In this document: in pieces, positions 1 through 8,243 of the stretch | Layout of the letters: each line of letters starts with the position of its first letter | Numbering within the stretch: position 1 is the first letter of the stretch | Assembly: GCF_001750685.1 (NCBI RefSeq) | Contig: NZ_CP017269.1 | Location: forward strand, 3,079,416 to 3,143,415 | Direction: 5' to 3' | Origin: Geosporobacter ferrireducens | GTDB taxonomy: Bacteria; Bacillota; Clostridia; Peptostreptococcales; Thermotaleaceae | DNA: 64,000 bases | Notes under the pieces: generated by a model | The model's database searches: none | What the model was told of the DNA's origin: nothing | Seen by the model: the letters and a program-made list of their open reading frames with translations, nothing else | Position numbers and translations under genes: made by a program

Positions 1-33
1 AAGGAATAAATAACAAGCAGAGGGGAGAATTTT

Positions 34-588
34 TTGAAAGATTTAAATTCAATCGTAGCGAATAATTTGAAACGAATAAGAGAAGAAATGAAATTAAGCC
101 TTGAAAAGACAGCGGATATTACCGGCGTAAGTAAAGCTATGCTTAGACAGATTGAGACAGGCGAGTCCAGTCCAACCATTAATACGGTGTGGAAGATTGC
201 GACAGGCTTGAAAGTCCCTTATACTTCTATCATTAATGCCCCCCAACCGGATACATTTGTTGTTTCCAGGTCTGATATTGAGCCTCAAATTGAGGATGAT
301 GGAAAGTATCAGGTCTATTCTATTTTTCCTTCTGAAGAAGGACGCAGGTTTGAAATATATACTGTAGAGTTAGAGAAGGGCTGCTCATTTTCTTCAAATG
401 CCCATGGTGAAAGGACCCAAGAATTTATTACAGTATATGAAGGCGAACTAACTCTCTATGTGGAAGATGAAGAATACATTGTAAAAGCGGGTGACGCTAT
501 TAAATTCAGGGCGGATAGACTTCACGCTTATCATAATAAATCCGATGCATTAATACGAATCAGTATGGTTATTTACTATCCTGTATAA
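34..588 (+). CDS. XRE-family transcriptional regulator with C-terminal cupin domain
   Basis: This is a probable cytoplasmic DNA-binding regulator of 184 residues. Residues about 7-61 form an XRE-type helix-turn-helix (LSLEKTADITGVSKAMLRQ, then ETGESSPTINTVWKIA). Residues about 105-180 form a small cupin beta-barrel (GERTQEFITVYEGELTLYV, then KAGDAIKFRADRLHAYHN), which usually senses a small ligand. Length and order match the common HTH-cupin family that often controls neighbouring transport or amino-acid and polyamine genes. The start is TTG at 34, chosen because an AGGGGAG ribosome site lies 7 bases upstream and the next in-frame methionine falls inside the HTH. It stands alone here, so no target can be assigned. 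Directly after its stop, in the same frame, is a short stretch resembling the end of an S-layer homology domain. Confidence 0.9.
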   Translation: MKDLNSIVANNLKRIREEMKLSLEKTADITGVSKAMLRQIETGESSPTINTVWKIATGLKVPYTSIINAPQPDTFVVSRSDIEPQIEDDGKYQVYSIFPSEEGRRFEIYTVELEKGCSFSSNAHGERTQEFITVYEGELTLYVEDEEYIVKAGDAIKFRADRLHAYHNKSDALIRISMVIYYPV

Positions 589-684
589 ACAGAATTTTCT
601 ATCGACAAACCTGACAATGACCTGAAGCGGGCAGAAGCCCTGACTATGCTCCATAGACTTTTCGTAAAAGGAATGGGCTGGTAA
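589..684 (+). pseudogene. Possible remnant of the C-terminus of an SLH-domain protein
   Basis: Immediately downstream of the XRE gene, and in frame with it, 31 codons are open up to TAA at 682-684. The conceptual peptide contains DNDLKRAEALTMLHRLFVKG, which resembles the conserved end of an S-layer homology repeat (RAEA-x-ML-x-R). There is no start or ribosome site. A perfect hairpin follows two bases later, as expected at the end of a gene. I read this as the left-over tail of a surface-protein gene whose body was deleted or replaced. The match is short, so chance cannot be excluded. Confidence 0.4.
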
Positions 685-686
685 AT

Positions 687-739
687 CCCATGAAAAAATA
701 AGGATCTCCATTAATCGGAGATCCTTATTTTTTCATGGG
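687..739. terminator. Long perfect palindrome, bidirectional terminator
   Basis: Arms 687-709 and 717-739 are perfect 23-base inverted repeats with a 7-base loop. Each strand has a T-run within the stem (ATTTTTTC). It follows the XRE gene and the SLH-like remnant. The rest of the 380-base gap up to 968 is AT-rich and shows no gene. Confidence 0.75.
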
Positions 740-968
740 GTCAAGTCCTTCTGGCAGCAAATAACAGTATATTTTTAGAACATATCTACATTGCTAGTCA
801 AGTTGCAAGGGTGGTTTTTCCTTGGGTTTTCTTAGATAAAACAGGCTTTAATTAAGATTTGAGATATTTCATAAAAAGTTCCAGATTTGTTCACAGAAAG
901 AACACAATAAAAGATTAAACTAGAAAATGTAAAGAAGTTAAATACATTTTATGCAAGGAGGAATCAAC

Positions 969-1763
969 ATGAAAAGAATTTTATCAACAGCTTTATTGTT
1001 AACCTTATCTACGAGCCTATTTACTTCACCTGTTTCTGCAAAGGAACTAGATAAACAGGAGGATTTAGGTGATGTGCTATCGGTACGGCAAGAGATTGAG
1101 TGGGATGTTTTAGAAGGTACGATTAAGGAAATTGGGGATTTTAATTGGGTAGTAGAGGATCTTGAGGGCAAGGAATATACGGTACCCGTTTTAGGTATTA
1201 AAGACCTTGAAGAATATCAGGCTGTAGATGTTCAGGTAGGACAGAAAGTATCCATAACCGGGAAAGATTTATCTAAGCTGGAATCTGTACAAATGGTCAG
1301 AATAGCCCGTAATGGCAGCCAATTAGATGCTAATGAAGGTGACCTTGATTTAAACGTAGCGAAAACGAGGGAAATTAAAGATGCGCTTATATCTACATTT
1401 GAAACAAAAGGAGAACTGAAGGTAGAGTCGATGCGAATTGACAAAGATAAACTGGAAGAAATAAAAGCAAAAGGTGGAGACATTGTACTTAAAGAATTAA
1501 AGGAAGATATTGATCCGGAAAAAATAAAAGAATTCGGAAATATCAGGGTATTCGAAAAGGGTCAGGAACTGTCCGGCGAACTGAAAGAGCGTCTTGGAAA
1601 AGCATTCAAGATAGATGAAGAAGGAACTGAAACAATGGCTGTGAAAGGAGCGCCTATTGGCGGAGATGTATTTTTACCCCAGGAAATTACGGTTAACAAT
1701 AGAACTATCAGCCTGCCCCAAATGATGATAAAAGCCATACCGGCAGCTTTAACCCTGGAATAG
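969..1763 (+). CDS. Secreted protein of unknown function
   Basis: The 264-residue product starts with a Sec signal peptide (MKRILSTALLLTLSTSLF, then a likely cut after SPVSA at about residue 24), so it is exported. After it comes a segment at about 38-95 rich in alternating beta strands (GTIKEIGDFNWVVEDLEGKEY, then VGQKVSITGKDL), which looks like a small OB-type fold. The rest is a lysine- and glutamate-rich helical part and a C-terminal strand-rich tail. No catalytic motif is visible and I do not recognise the family. The start is ATG 969, because AAGGAGGA at 955-962 lies 6 bases upstream; an earlier in-frame ATG at 951 overlaps that ribosome site. It is followed by a terminator and then a two-component system, which may or may not sense the same stress. 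Confidence 0.8.
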   Translation: MKRILSTALLLTLSTSLFTSPVSAKELDKQEDLGDVLSVRQEIEWDVLEGTIKEIGDFNWVVEDLEGKEYTVPVLGIKDLEEYQAVDVQVGQKVSITGKDLSKLESVQMVRIARNGSQLDANEGDLDLNVAKTREIKDALISTFETKGELKVESMRIDKDKLEEIKAKGGDIVLKELKEDIDPEKIKEFGNIRVFEKGQELSGELKERLGKAFKIDEEGTETMAVKGAPIGGDVFLPQEITVNNRTISLPQMMIKAIPAALTLE

Positions 1764-1786
1764 TAAAATATTCAATTTACTTAGAT

Positions 1787-1826
1787 GCCTACTTATACGC
1801 TATAATGAATAAGTAGGTATTTTTTT
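1787..1826 (+). terminator. Intrinsic terminator after the secreted-protein gene
   Basis: Arms CCTACTTAT (1788-1796) and ATAAGTAGG (1809-1817) are followed by a T-run at 1820-1826. Confidence 0.8.
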
Positions 1827-1910
1827 ATAATCCATTAGGAGACATTCAAAAACCTGAAATTTTACGAAAGTATTCATTTAGAGTTTTATCACGGCCAGGA
1901 GGAAGTTTTC

Positions 1911-2591
1911 ATGTATAGAAACCTGTTATTAATCGAAGATGAAAAAAGAATGAGAGAGATATTAGTAGACTATTTCAAGCGTGAAAATTTTACCATATTT
2001 GAAGCAGATAATGGAAGAGCGGCGCTGGAACTGTTTGAGACCAACAACATTCACTTGGTAATCCTGGATATAATGATACCGGAAATAGACGGTTGGGCTG
2101 TATGTAAAAGGATGCGCAAAGAATCCGGAGTACCCATTATTATGTTAACTGCCCGCTCTGATGAAGAGGATAAACTTATGGGTTATGAGTTAGGCGCAGA
2201 CGACTATGTGACAAAACCCTTTAGCCCTAAGGTGTTGGTTGCAAAATCCAAAATGCTTCTTAAACGGGCTGAAGGCAATGTAGTAAAGGAGAATGGCTTG
2301 ATTTTATGTGCGGATATTGAAGTGAATAAATTATCCCGAACGGTTAAAATAGATAATGAATTGATAGAGCTGGCTCCAAAGGAATTTGATCTGCTGGTTT
2401 ATCTGATAGAAAATAAAGAAATGGTGTTGACAAGGGAAAATATTCTCAATCACGTGTGGGGTTATGACTATTTTGGGGACCTGCGCACCATTGATACCCA
2501 TATAAAAAAGCTTAGAGCCAAGCTAGGAGATAAAGCAAAGCATATCAATACCATGAATAAAGTAGGTTATAAATTTGAGGTGAATAGATGA
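1911..2591 (+). CDS. OmpR/PhoB-family response regulator
   Basis: This 226-residue cytoplasmic regulator has an N-terminal receiver domain (residues 1-115) with the acidic pair E9/D10, phosphoacceptor D53 (LVILDIMIPEIDG), T80 and K102 (DYVTKPFSP). A C-terminal winged-helix DNA-binding domain (about 130-226) carries the usual ELAPKEFDLLVYL and TIDTHIKKLRAKL segments. Ribosome site AGGAGG lies about 8 bases before the ATG. Its stop overlaps the start of the downstream histidine kinase (ATGA), so the two are translationally coupled and form one system. Nothing in the sequence shows which promoters it controls; the upstream secreted protein is a candidate only by position. Confidence 0.95.
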   Translation: MYRNLLLIEDEKRMREILVDYFKRENFTIFEADNGRAALELFETNNIHLVILDIMIPEIDGWAVCKRMRKESGVPIIMLTARSDEEDKLMGYELGADDYVTKPFSPKVLVAKSKMLLKRAEGNVVKENGLILCADIEVNKLSRTVKIDNELIELAPKEFDLLVYLIENKEMVLTRENILNHVWGYDYFGDLRTIDTHIKKLRAKLGDKAKHINTMNKVGYKFEVNR

Positions 2592-4513
2592 AAAAGAAAA
2601 GCATCACCTTCAAGCTTTTTATTATAACAACTACTTTTTTTATAATTTTCTTAATGATTGTAGTCCTTAGTCAATCTTTGTTTTTTGAAAAATTTTATAT
2701 AAATCGAAAAATTAGCAGATTAGAGAGAAGCTTAGAAGAATTTGCCCGGAAATATGACAAAGAAGATTGGGATCAAGCGACAATCACAAAAAACATTAAT
2801 GACTTTATCAATAAAAGTAATGCACAAATCGCAATCTTAAATGACAAAGCAGCAGCCAAATACCTTCCTCTATTCAATATAATTATTGAAACAGAAGATA
2901 AAAATAAGGTAGTGGTGCCTCTAAACAATATGCTTTTAGTGGAAGCCCTACAAGAATTAAATCTTTCAATAGGGTATTCAATTGTGGTTGAAGGAATTTA
3001 TTCAAATAATGAATACAACACATTATATCCCTTTAGCATCGCAGGCAAGGAAAGCAGATGGGAGGCTTTAAGTCAAGCAGCAGAGCAAACAGAAGGTGAC
3101 GAGGTCCTTGGAACTCCCAGTATTACTGTGATTAATAAAAATCGAACACTTTTGGAGGGCGGTTTTACTGAGGTATCAAAAGCAATCCCCAGTAACTTTG
3201 CCATTGCCAGCAGGGAAGCGGTGCAAGGGATTGTGAAAGCCAAGATGAGAGAGGTTCAAGGCAAGATCGTAGAATTGAATTTTCCGGCACAAAAGGATTT
3301 TATGATGCCCTATAGAGAAAGTATGCTCTGGACCGCAATGGATCATTGGTTCTGGGTTTCAAAGGGGAAGGATTTTGTTATAGAAAATGAAAAAGTTATT
3401 CGTTACAAATATAAAAGTCCGATCAATGGAATCGATAACATCGTTATGATCAAACCGATTTTTCATAATGGTGTATTGAATGAAATGGTATTTGCCATGT
3501 CCTCTCTACAACCTGTAGGAGAAGCAATTGGTGTAATGAAGGATTATTATATTTATGGATTTTTAGCAGCAATATTCATCATCCTGCTCTTAGCCTATAT
3601 TTATTCCAGGCTGATCGCGGAGCCTTTGATAAGAATTAATAATGTAGCTTTAAGAATGGCGGAGTTAGATTTTTCCGTAGAATGTGATGTTAAATCTGAC
3701 GATGAAATTGGAAATTTAGCCAATAGTATAAATAAATTGGCCTCAAGTCTGCATAAGAATATGAAAACACTACGGGATACCAACGAGAGACTTAAGGTGG
3801 AAATAGAAAGGGAGCGGACTTTAGAGAAGATGAGAAAAGAGTTTGTCTCTAGTGCTTCCCATGAATTAAAAACACCTTTAGGCATCATGAGAGGTTTTAC
3901 CGAAGGCCTTAAAGATGAGATCGCTATTGAAAAAAAGGACTATTATCTGGATGTTATATTGGAAGAAATAGAAAAAATGGATGCACTGGTATTAGACATG
4001 CTGGATTTATCTAAGCTTGAGTCCAAAGCATACCTGCTGGTAGAGGAGAACTTTTATATTAATCCGCTGATGCAAGTAGTAAAAAATAGATTTATTCAAC
4101 AGATAGAGGAAAAAAACATTGAGGTATGCCATAGCTACGATTCAGAGGATTTTATGGTTAGAGCGGATAAAAAAAGAATAGAGCAGGTAATAACCAATAT
4201 CATTAGCAATGCCATAAGACATGTAAAAATAGGAGGATTTATTCATATCGGCATAGAGAAAGACCGTGAGAAAATTTATATCACCATTGAAAATGAAGGG
4301 GATAACATTCAAGGGGACAAATTAAATCATATCTGGGACAGATTTTATCGGGTAGAGGAATCCAGGGATCGTAAATCAGGAGGGACCGGACTGGGATTAG
4401 CGATTGTAAAAAATATTTTGGAGCTGCATGGCAGTGATTATGGTGTAAAGAATACGGAAAAAGGTGTAATGTTTTACTTTTCCCTGGAAATGACTGCTGA
4501 AAAAAACTTATAA
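2588..4513 (+). CDS. Membrane sensor histidine kinase (HAMP, HisKA, HATPase)
   Basis: This 641-residue sensor kinase is paired with the response regulator just upstream. A membrane helix at about 9-33 and another at about 324-342 enclose an unusually large extracytoplasmic sensing region of about 290 residues. Then follow a HAMP linker (about 343-395), a dimerisation helix with phosphoacceptor H425 (SASHELKTPLG) and an ATPase domain with N box (ITNIISNAIRH) and G box (GGTGLGLAIV). The start overlaps the previous stop by four bases. The sensing domain has no motif I recognise, so the signal is unknown. The organisation is complete, with no missing catalytic residue. Confidence 0.93.
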   Translation: MKKKSITFKLFIITTTFFIIFLMIVVLSQSLFFEKFYINRKISRLERSLEEFARKYDKEDWDQATITKNINDFINKSNAQIAILNDKAAAKYLPLFNIIIETEDKNKVVVPLNNMLLVEALQELNLSIGYSIVVEGIYSNNEYNTLYPFSIAGKESRWEALSQAAEQTEGDEVLGTPSITVINKNRTLLEGGFTEVSKAIPSNFAIASREAVQGIVKAKMREVQGKIVELNFPAQKDFMMPYRESMLWTAMDHWFWVSKGKDFVIENEKVIRYKYKSPINGIDNIVMIKPIFHNGVLNEMVFAMSSLQPVGEAIGVMKDYYIYGFLAAIFIILLLAYIYSRLIAEPLIRINNVALRMAELDFSVECDVKSDDEIGNLANSINKLASSLHKNMKTLRDTNERLKVEIERERTLEKMRKEFVSSASHELKTPLGIMRGFTEGLKDEIAIEKKDYYLDVILEEIEKMDALVLDMLDLSKLESKAYLLVEENFYINPLMQVVKNRFIQQIEEKNIEVCHSYDSEDFMVRADKKRIEQVITNIISNAIRHVKIGGFIHIGIEKDREKIYITIENEGDNIQGDKLNHIWDRFYRVEESRDRKSGGTGLGLAIVKNILELHGSDYGVKNTEKGVMFYFSLEMTAEKNL

Positions 4514-4540
4514 GAACGACATAGTGATCTGGTTTTATAC

Positions 4541-4580
4541 AAAATGGCCTGCAAGGATATCGCTGCAGGCCATTTTTATA
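4541..4580 (+). terminator. Intrinsic terminator of the first two-component operon
   Basis: Arms AAAATGGCCTGCA (4541-4553) and TGCAGGCCATTTT (4564-4576) form a GC-rich hairpin ending in a T-run. Confidence 0.88.
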
Positions 4581-4732
4581 TGTTTAATATACTCTTCATA
4601 GCAGATCTGTGAAAAATAAAAATTATATTAAAATCTGGAAAAATAAAAAAAATAATATTAACTGTAATTTTTATAATCTTTTAACGTCATTATTAGTGTA
4701 AGTACCTAGCTAGGGAAGAAGGAGTCAAATCT

Positions 4733-5269
4733 ATGATGGAGGGTGAAAAAATTATTAAAGCGCAAGAGGGAGATATTAAGGCAATCGAAGAAATCTGTTC
4801 AGTTACTTGGGAACCGTTATATCGCTTTATATACTACAAGGTTCAAAACCGTGAAGAAGCAGAAGATATTACCCAAGAAACCTACTTTAAAGCAATTTCA
4901 TATATGCAGAAAAGCAATATCAGAATAGATAAGCACATTGCTTTTTTAAAAACTGTAGCATTAAATGTGCTGAGAGATAAGTGGCGGAAAAATAAACGTC
5001 AGAGAATAAATGTAAATCTTGAAACAATAAACCCAAAAGATACTGCATTAGGAGACCCTACGGAAGCGGTAGCAGAACGTGAAGCGATAGAAAATGCACT
5101 CAATCATCTTAATGAGGAACAACGCACAGTGATAGATTTAAGAATTATAAGAGGATATTCAGTGGCAGATACTGCCAAGTTGATGGACAAAAAAGAAAAT
5201 TATGTTCGTGTATTGCAGCATAGAGCCCTGCAGAACCTTACAAAGATCCTCAAAAATGACAGTAAATAG
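4733..5269 (+). CDS. ECF-type RNA polymerase sigma factor
   Basis: This is a 178-residue sigma-70 family protein of the extracytoplasmic-function group. Region 2 is at about 20-90 (LYRFIYYKVQNREEAEDITQ, then an FLKTVALNVLRD helix) and region 4 at about 115-170 (LNEEQRTVIDLRIIRGYSVA, then the recognition helix KKENYVRVLQHRAL). There is no region 1 or 3, as in other ECF factors. ATG 4733 has AAGGAG 9 bases upstream; a second ATG three bases later is possible. It is followed 18 bases later by a membrane protein that is the likely anti-sigma factor, forming a two-gene operon. A good ECF-type autoregulatory promoter was not found upstream. Confidence 0.93.
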   Translation: MMEGEKIIKAQEGDIKAIEEICSVTWEPLYRFIYYKVQNREEAEDITQETYFKAISYMQKSNIRIDKHIAFLKTVALNVLRDKWRKNKRQRINVNLETINPKDTALGDPTEAVAEREAIENALNHLNEEQRTVIDLRIIRGYSVADTAKLMDKKENYVRVLQHRALQNLTKILKNDSK

Positions 5270-5287
5270 CGGAGGTGTATATAATTA

Positions 5288-6967
5288 ATGAGTAATGATG
5301 AAAAAAGATTATCAGATTATATCGATCGTTTAAATGAAGAGAAAAAACCGGAAGAGCATGACAGTGAAATAGAGGCACTAGAGATGAAACAGCTTTTTGA
5401 AACGGTTAGAATGGTTAAAAGTTTAAAAGAACCCAGCTTGCCAGAGTCAGATTATCCCAAAACATTAGCGGTTGACCTGAATAAGCGATTAGCTGTGAAG
5501 AAGTCACCAGAGAGATCAAAAAGATCCTGGTTTTTTGGTGCAGCATCGGTTGCAGCAGCTTTAGCGGTTTTATTTCTGTTCAATATGCTGGCACCTTTAG
5601 GAAAAAACAATATCGTTCATGCAATGGAGAAAGCTTTTCAGGAAGTAAAGGCATATCATGGAATTCTTGAAATTGCAGAGACCAACGCAGAGGGAAAAAC
5701 CTCTACACAAGCAAGAATAGCAGTTTGGGCCGATAAAGAAGGCCGTTATTATGTTAAAGGATTGGATGGTTTTCAACAAGGTTTTATTACAGTAAATGAC
5801 GGACAAAAAAAGTGGCAGATCCAACCGGATCAAGAACAGGTAAGCATATTTCCGGCTTTTCCTGACCCTTATAGTTTTACATTTGAATTGGGAAAAGAAA
5901 TTGACGATGTAAAGAATGCACTTAAAACTAAGGTAATCGTGGAAGATACCGTTGCCGGAAGGACGGCTGCTGTTGTGGAAGTAACGCCTCAGGGAGGAAG
6001 TCCTTATAGAATATGGATTGATGCAGAGACTAAAATGCCATTGCAGAAAGAATTTGCCATGACGTATTCACTGCAGTACAAAGTATCCTATACGCAGATT
6101 GATTTTATGGAAAGGATACCAGAGGAACTTTTAGTATACAGCGTGCCTGCAGGATTCAGAGAGATGGAGAGGAACCCGGAACAACAGGTGAACAATCTGG
6201 AAGAAGCACAGGGAATTGTAGGATTCATGCCTAGAGTGCCGCAGAATATACCAGCAGGATATATCTGGGACACAATCGCTGTTGGGAATGATATGAAGGT
6301 TGTTAAAAACACCTATATCTCACAGGATAACCGGAAAAGGGTGGTATTATTGCAGGGAAAGGCTGCTGGTGAATTGAAACCGGCTTCTATGGCAATGCTG
6401 GGAAAAATAGATGGCAATATTGCAGAAATTCAAGCACCGGTACAAGATGAAGCTGGGATTCTTGGAGGCGGCGGAATTTATGCAGGCGTAACAAATATAA
6501 ATTCTGTCCGATGGCAGCAGGAGAGCTTTGAATATGCCGTAATAGGGAATATTTCATTAGAGGAATTAACGCAATTTATTCAAGGATTAACCAGTGAATC
6601 AGTGGAGTTATCAGTACCGGAAGATTCATCCTTAGCTAAACCTCAAGTTGAAGTACCTGTAGATTTGGAAGTGGAAAAAGGAGATCAGAAAAATGCTGAC
6701 TCAGGTCACTCTCCATGGAAATTAGACCCTGCTTTTGTAGCTCAAGTTTTCGTCAGCCTGGAAATCTCTCCACAAGGCATTCAAGGAGAGTACCCTATTG
6801 GGGAAGAGGATCTGAAAATAGTCCAAAACACTGGAACAGAAGCAGTTGTAGAGGTCAGTGGAAGTACTGCACCGATCAAAAAAGTGTATCTAAAACGGCT
6901 TATACGGCAAGATGCTACAGGGGTATGGACTGTGGTAGGATATGATCCGGCAGCTGCAAAGCAGTGA
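5288..6967 (+). CDS. Membrane anti-sigma factor fused to RseB/LolA-like and DUF4367-like domains
   Basis: This 559-residue protein follows the ECF sigma gene, with GGAGGTG before its ATG. Residues 1-80 are charged and cytoplasmic and would hold the sigma factor. A single membrane helix lies at about 82-103 (WFFGAASVAAALAVLFLF). The exterior part begins with a LolA/RseB-like beta domain at about 110-290 (ILEIAETNAEG, RIAVWADKEGRYYV, VAGRTAAVVEVTP, YRIWIDAETKMPLQKEF). It continues with a DUF4367-like domain at about 305-430 (FMPRVPQNIPAGY) and a C-terminal domain at about 480-559. I infer that it senses envelope state and releases the sigma factor. The multidomain exterior is much larger than in classic RsiW-type anti-sigmas. 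Domain names rest on pattern recognition rather than a search. Confidence 0.8.
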   Translation: MSNDEKRLSDYIDRLNEEKKPEEHDSEIEALEMKQLFETVRMVKSLKEPSLPESDYPKTLAVDLNKRLAVKKSPERSKRSWFFGAASVAAALAVLFLFNMLAPLGKNNIVHAMEKAFQEVKAYHGILEIAETNAEGKTSTQARIAVWADKEGRYYVKGLDGFQQGFITVNDGQKKWQIQPDQEQVSIFPAFPDPYSFTFELGKEIDDVKNALKTKVIVEDTVAGRTAAVVEVTPQGGSPYRIWIDAETKMPLQKEFAMTYSLQYKVSYTQIDFMERIPEELLVYSVPAGFREMERNPEQQVNNLEEAQGIVGFMPRVPQNIPAGYIWDTIAVGNDMKVVKNTYISQDNRKRVVLLQGKAAGELKPASMAMLGKIDGNIAEIQAPVQDEAGILGGGGIYAGVTNINSVRWQQESFEYAVIGNISLEELTQFIQGLTSESVELSVPEDSSLAKPQVEVPVDLEVEKGDQKNADSGHSPWKLDPAFVAQVFVSLEISPQGIQGEYPIGEEDLKIVQNTGTEAVVEVSGSTAPIKKVYLKRLIRQDATGVWTVVGYDPAAAKQ

Positions 6968-7127
6968 GAATATATAGAGATGACACACGGGTCCTCCCCT
7001 TGTAATCTATAAGATATTTGCCTGCAGCAATATTTTACTATTATAAAAGCCCGGTAGAGGATATGAATTGCAATCTATTAATCATCATGGTCAATAGATT
7101 TATTCTTTTCTGAATCGTCATTGAAAA

Positions 7128-7319
7128 TATAGATGTGTGATTGAGAATCCTTATTTATGCCCGTTATTTTCCTGATTTCAACAGATAGAAGAGTCACTGC
7201 TAGCAGTGCTGAAAATATAGCGGGCAGACACAAGGCCTGCCCCTACGAAAATCGGATATTGTAGGGGACGGCCTTGTGTCGTCCCGGGTAAAATTAAATT
7301 TCTCAGTCACATATCTATA
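7128..7319. repeat. MITE-like palindromic intergenic repeat, copy 1 (complete)
   Basis: This 192-bp element has near-perfect terminal inverted repeats: TATAGATGTGTGATTGAGAA at 7128-7147 and the inverse of TATAGATATGTGACTGAGAA at 7300-7319 (2 mismatches in 20). The interior holds back-to-back hairpins made of GGGCAGACACAAGGCCTGCC and GGGGACGGCCTTGTGTCGTC. Relatives occur at 8027, 11276, 56189, 61540 and 62464. No transposase is encoded. The remainder of the 515-base gap (6968-7482) shows no gene. Confidence 0.8.
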
Positions 7320-7482
7320 GGCTTCTTTTATGAAGTACACATTTATTTTTTATGTTTGTGATAATAGTAATAAACCGCTTTTACTCGTACTCATTCAATA
7401 TTACAAAATGGTAAGGCCTTGATAGCGTAGCCTGTATGGTATATGATGCAATTATAGATAAATATGGAAGGAGAGAATTATA

Positions 7483-8001
7483 ATGGAATTTTTGGAACTG
7501 GCAAGGAGACGTTATTCTGTGCGTAAGTATGAAGCAAGAAAAGTAGAGGAAGAGAAGGTACTTAAGATACTTGAAGCAGGGAGGATTGCCCCAACAGCAG
7601 CAAATTACCAGCCCCATAGTATCATCGTTGTTCAGGAGCAGGAAGGGCTGGACAGATTGAAGAAGTGTGCAAATATCTATGGAGCACCCCTTGCAATGAT
7701 TATTTGCGGAGATCACAACCTGTCCTGGAAGCGGCCCTTTGACGGCAAAGATGTATTAGATATTGATATCAGCATTGTAACGGATCATATGATGCTTCAA
7801 GCAGCTGATCTGGGATTAGGAAGCGTTTGGATCTGCTATTTTGACCCTGAAATTTTAAGAAAGGAATTCGACTTGCCTGAACATATCGAAGCAGTAAATA
7901 TTTTAGCAGTAGGATATCCTGCGGGAGAAAGCGCATCCCCCGACCGGCACAGCACAACAAGAAAACCCCTGCAGGAAATAGTGCATTATGAAAAATATTA
8001 A
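7483..8001 (+). CDS. Nitroreductase-family FMN-dependent oxidoreductase
   Basis: This 172-residue cytoplasmic flavoprotein is of the nitroreductase superfamily. The N-terminal RRRYSVRKYE (about 8-17) is the usual FMN-phosphate binding start. RIAPTAANYQPHSIIVV (about 34-50) is the family's second flavin motif, and the central GLGSVWICYF and C-terminal ILAVGYPAGE complete the pattern. The length fits the small single-domain subgroup, which acts as a homodimer using NAD(P)H to reduce nitro compounds, quinones or an unknown physiological acceptor. GGAGAG lies about 8 bases before the ATG. It stands alone between two repeat copies, so no pathway can be inferred. Confidence 0.9.
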   Translation: MEFLELARRRYSVRKYEARKVEEEKVLKILEAGRIAPTAANYQPHSIIVVQEQEGLDRLKKCANIYGAPLAMIICGDHNLSWKRPFDGKDVLDIDISIVTDHMMLQAADLGLGSVWICYFDPEILRKEFDLPEHIEAVNILAVGYPAGESASPDRHSTTRKPLQEIVHYEKY

Positions 8002-8026
8002 CTTAGAATCAAGAGATTAGATAAAA

Positions 8027-8240
8027 TATAGATGTGTGACTGAGAAATTTAACATTCAACCTGATTTGATTCCCGGGTTTCGGAAGGTGAGGACCTGTGT
8101 GTCCTCCCGAAAATAAAGAGGGCAGACACACAGATCTGTCCCTACGGTCTTGGATGGACAAATAAGGATCGGCGAGGGCGTCGATCCCTACATTCCTGTT
8201 TTAGATTTACGTAGGGAACGGTCTTTCACCGTTCCGTAGG
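8027..8240. repeat. MITE-like repeat, copy 2 (right end missing)
   Basis: The left terminal repeat at 8027-8046 (TATAGATGTGTGACTGAGAA) is intact, but no right terminus is present. Interior hairpins such as GGGAACGGTCTTTCACCGTT and the AGGACCTGTGTGTCCT core match copy 1. Bases 8147-8167 carry, inverted, the TTATTT-GTCCATCCAAGACCG segment that is forward in copy 5. The element ends 4 bases before the stop codon of the reverse-strand kinase gene and may serve as its terminator. Confidence 0.7.
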
Positions 8241-8243
8241 ATC

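Noticed and set aside
4660..4688. ECF-type autoregulatory promoter (AAC ... CGTC) before the sigma gene
   Set aside because: The spacing of about 22 bases is too long for the usual 16-17.
7128..8240. CRISPR-like repeats
   Set aside because: The repeats are palindromic, differ in spacing and orientation, and have no regular unit or cas genes.
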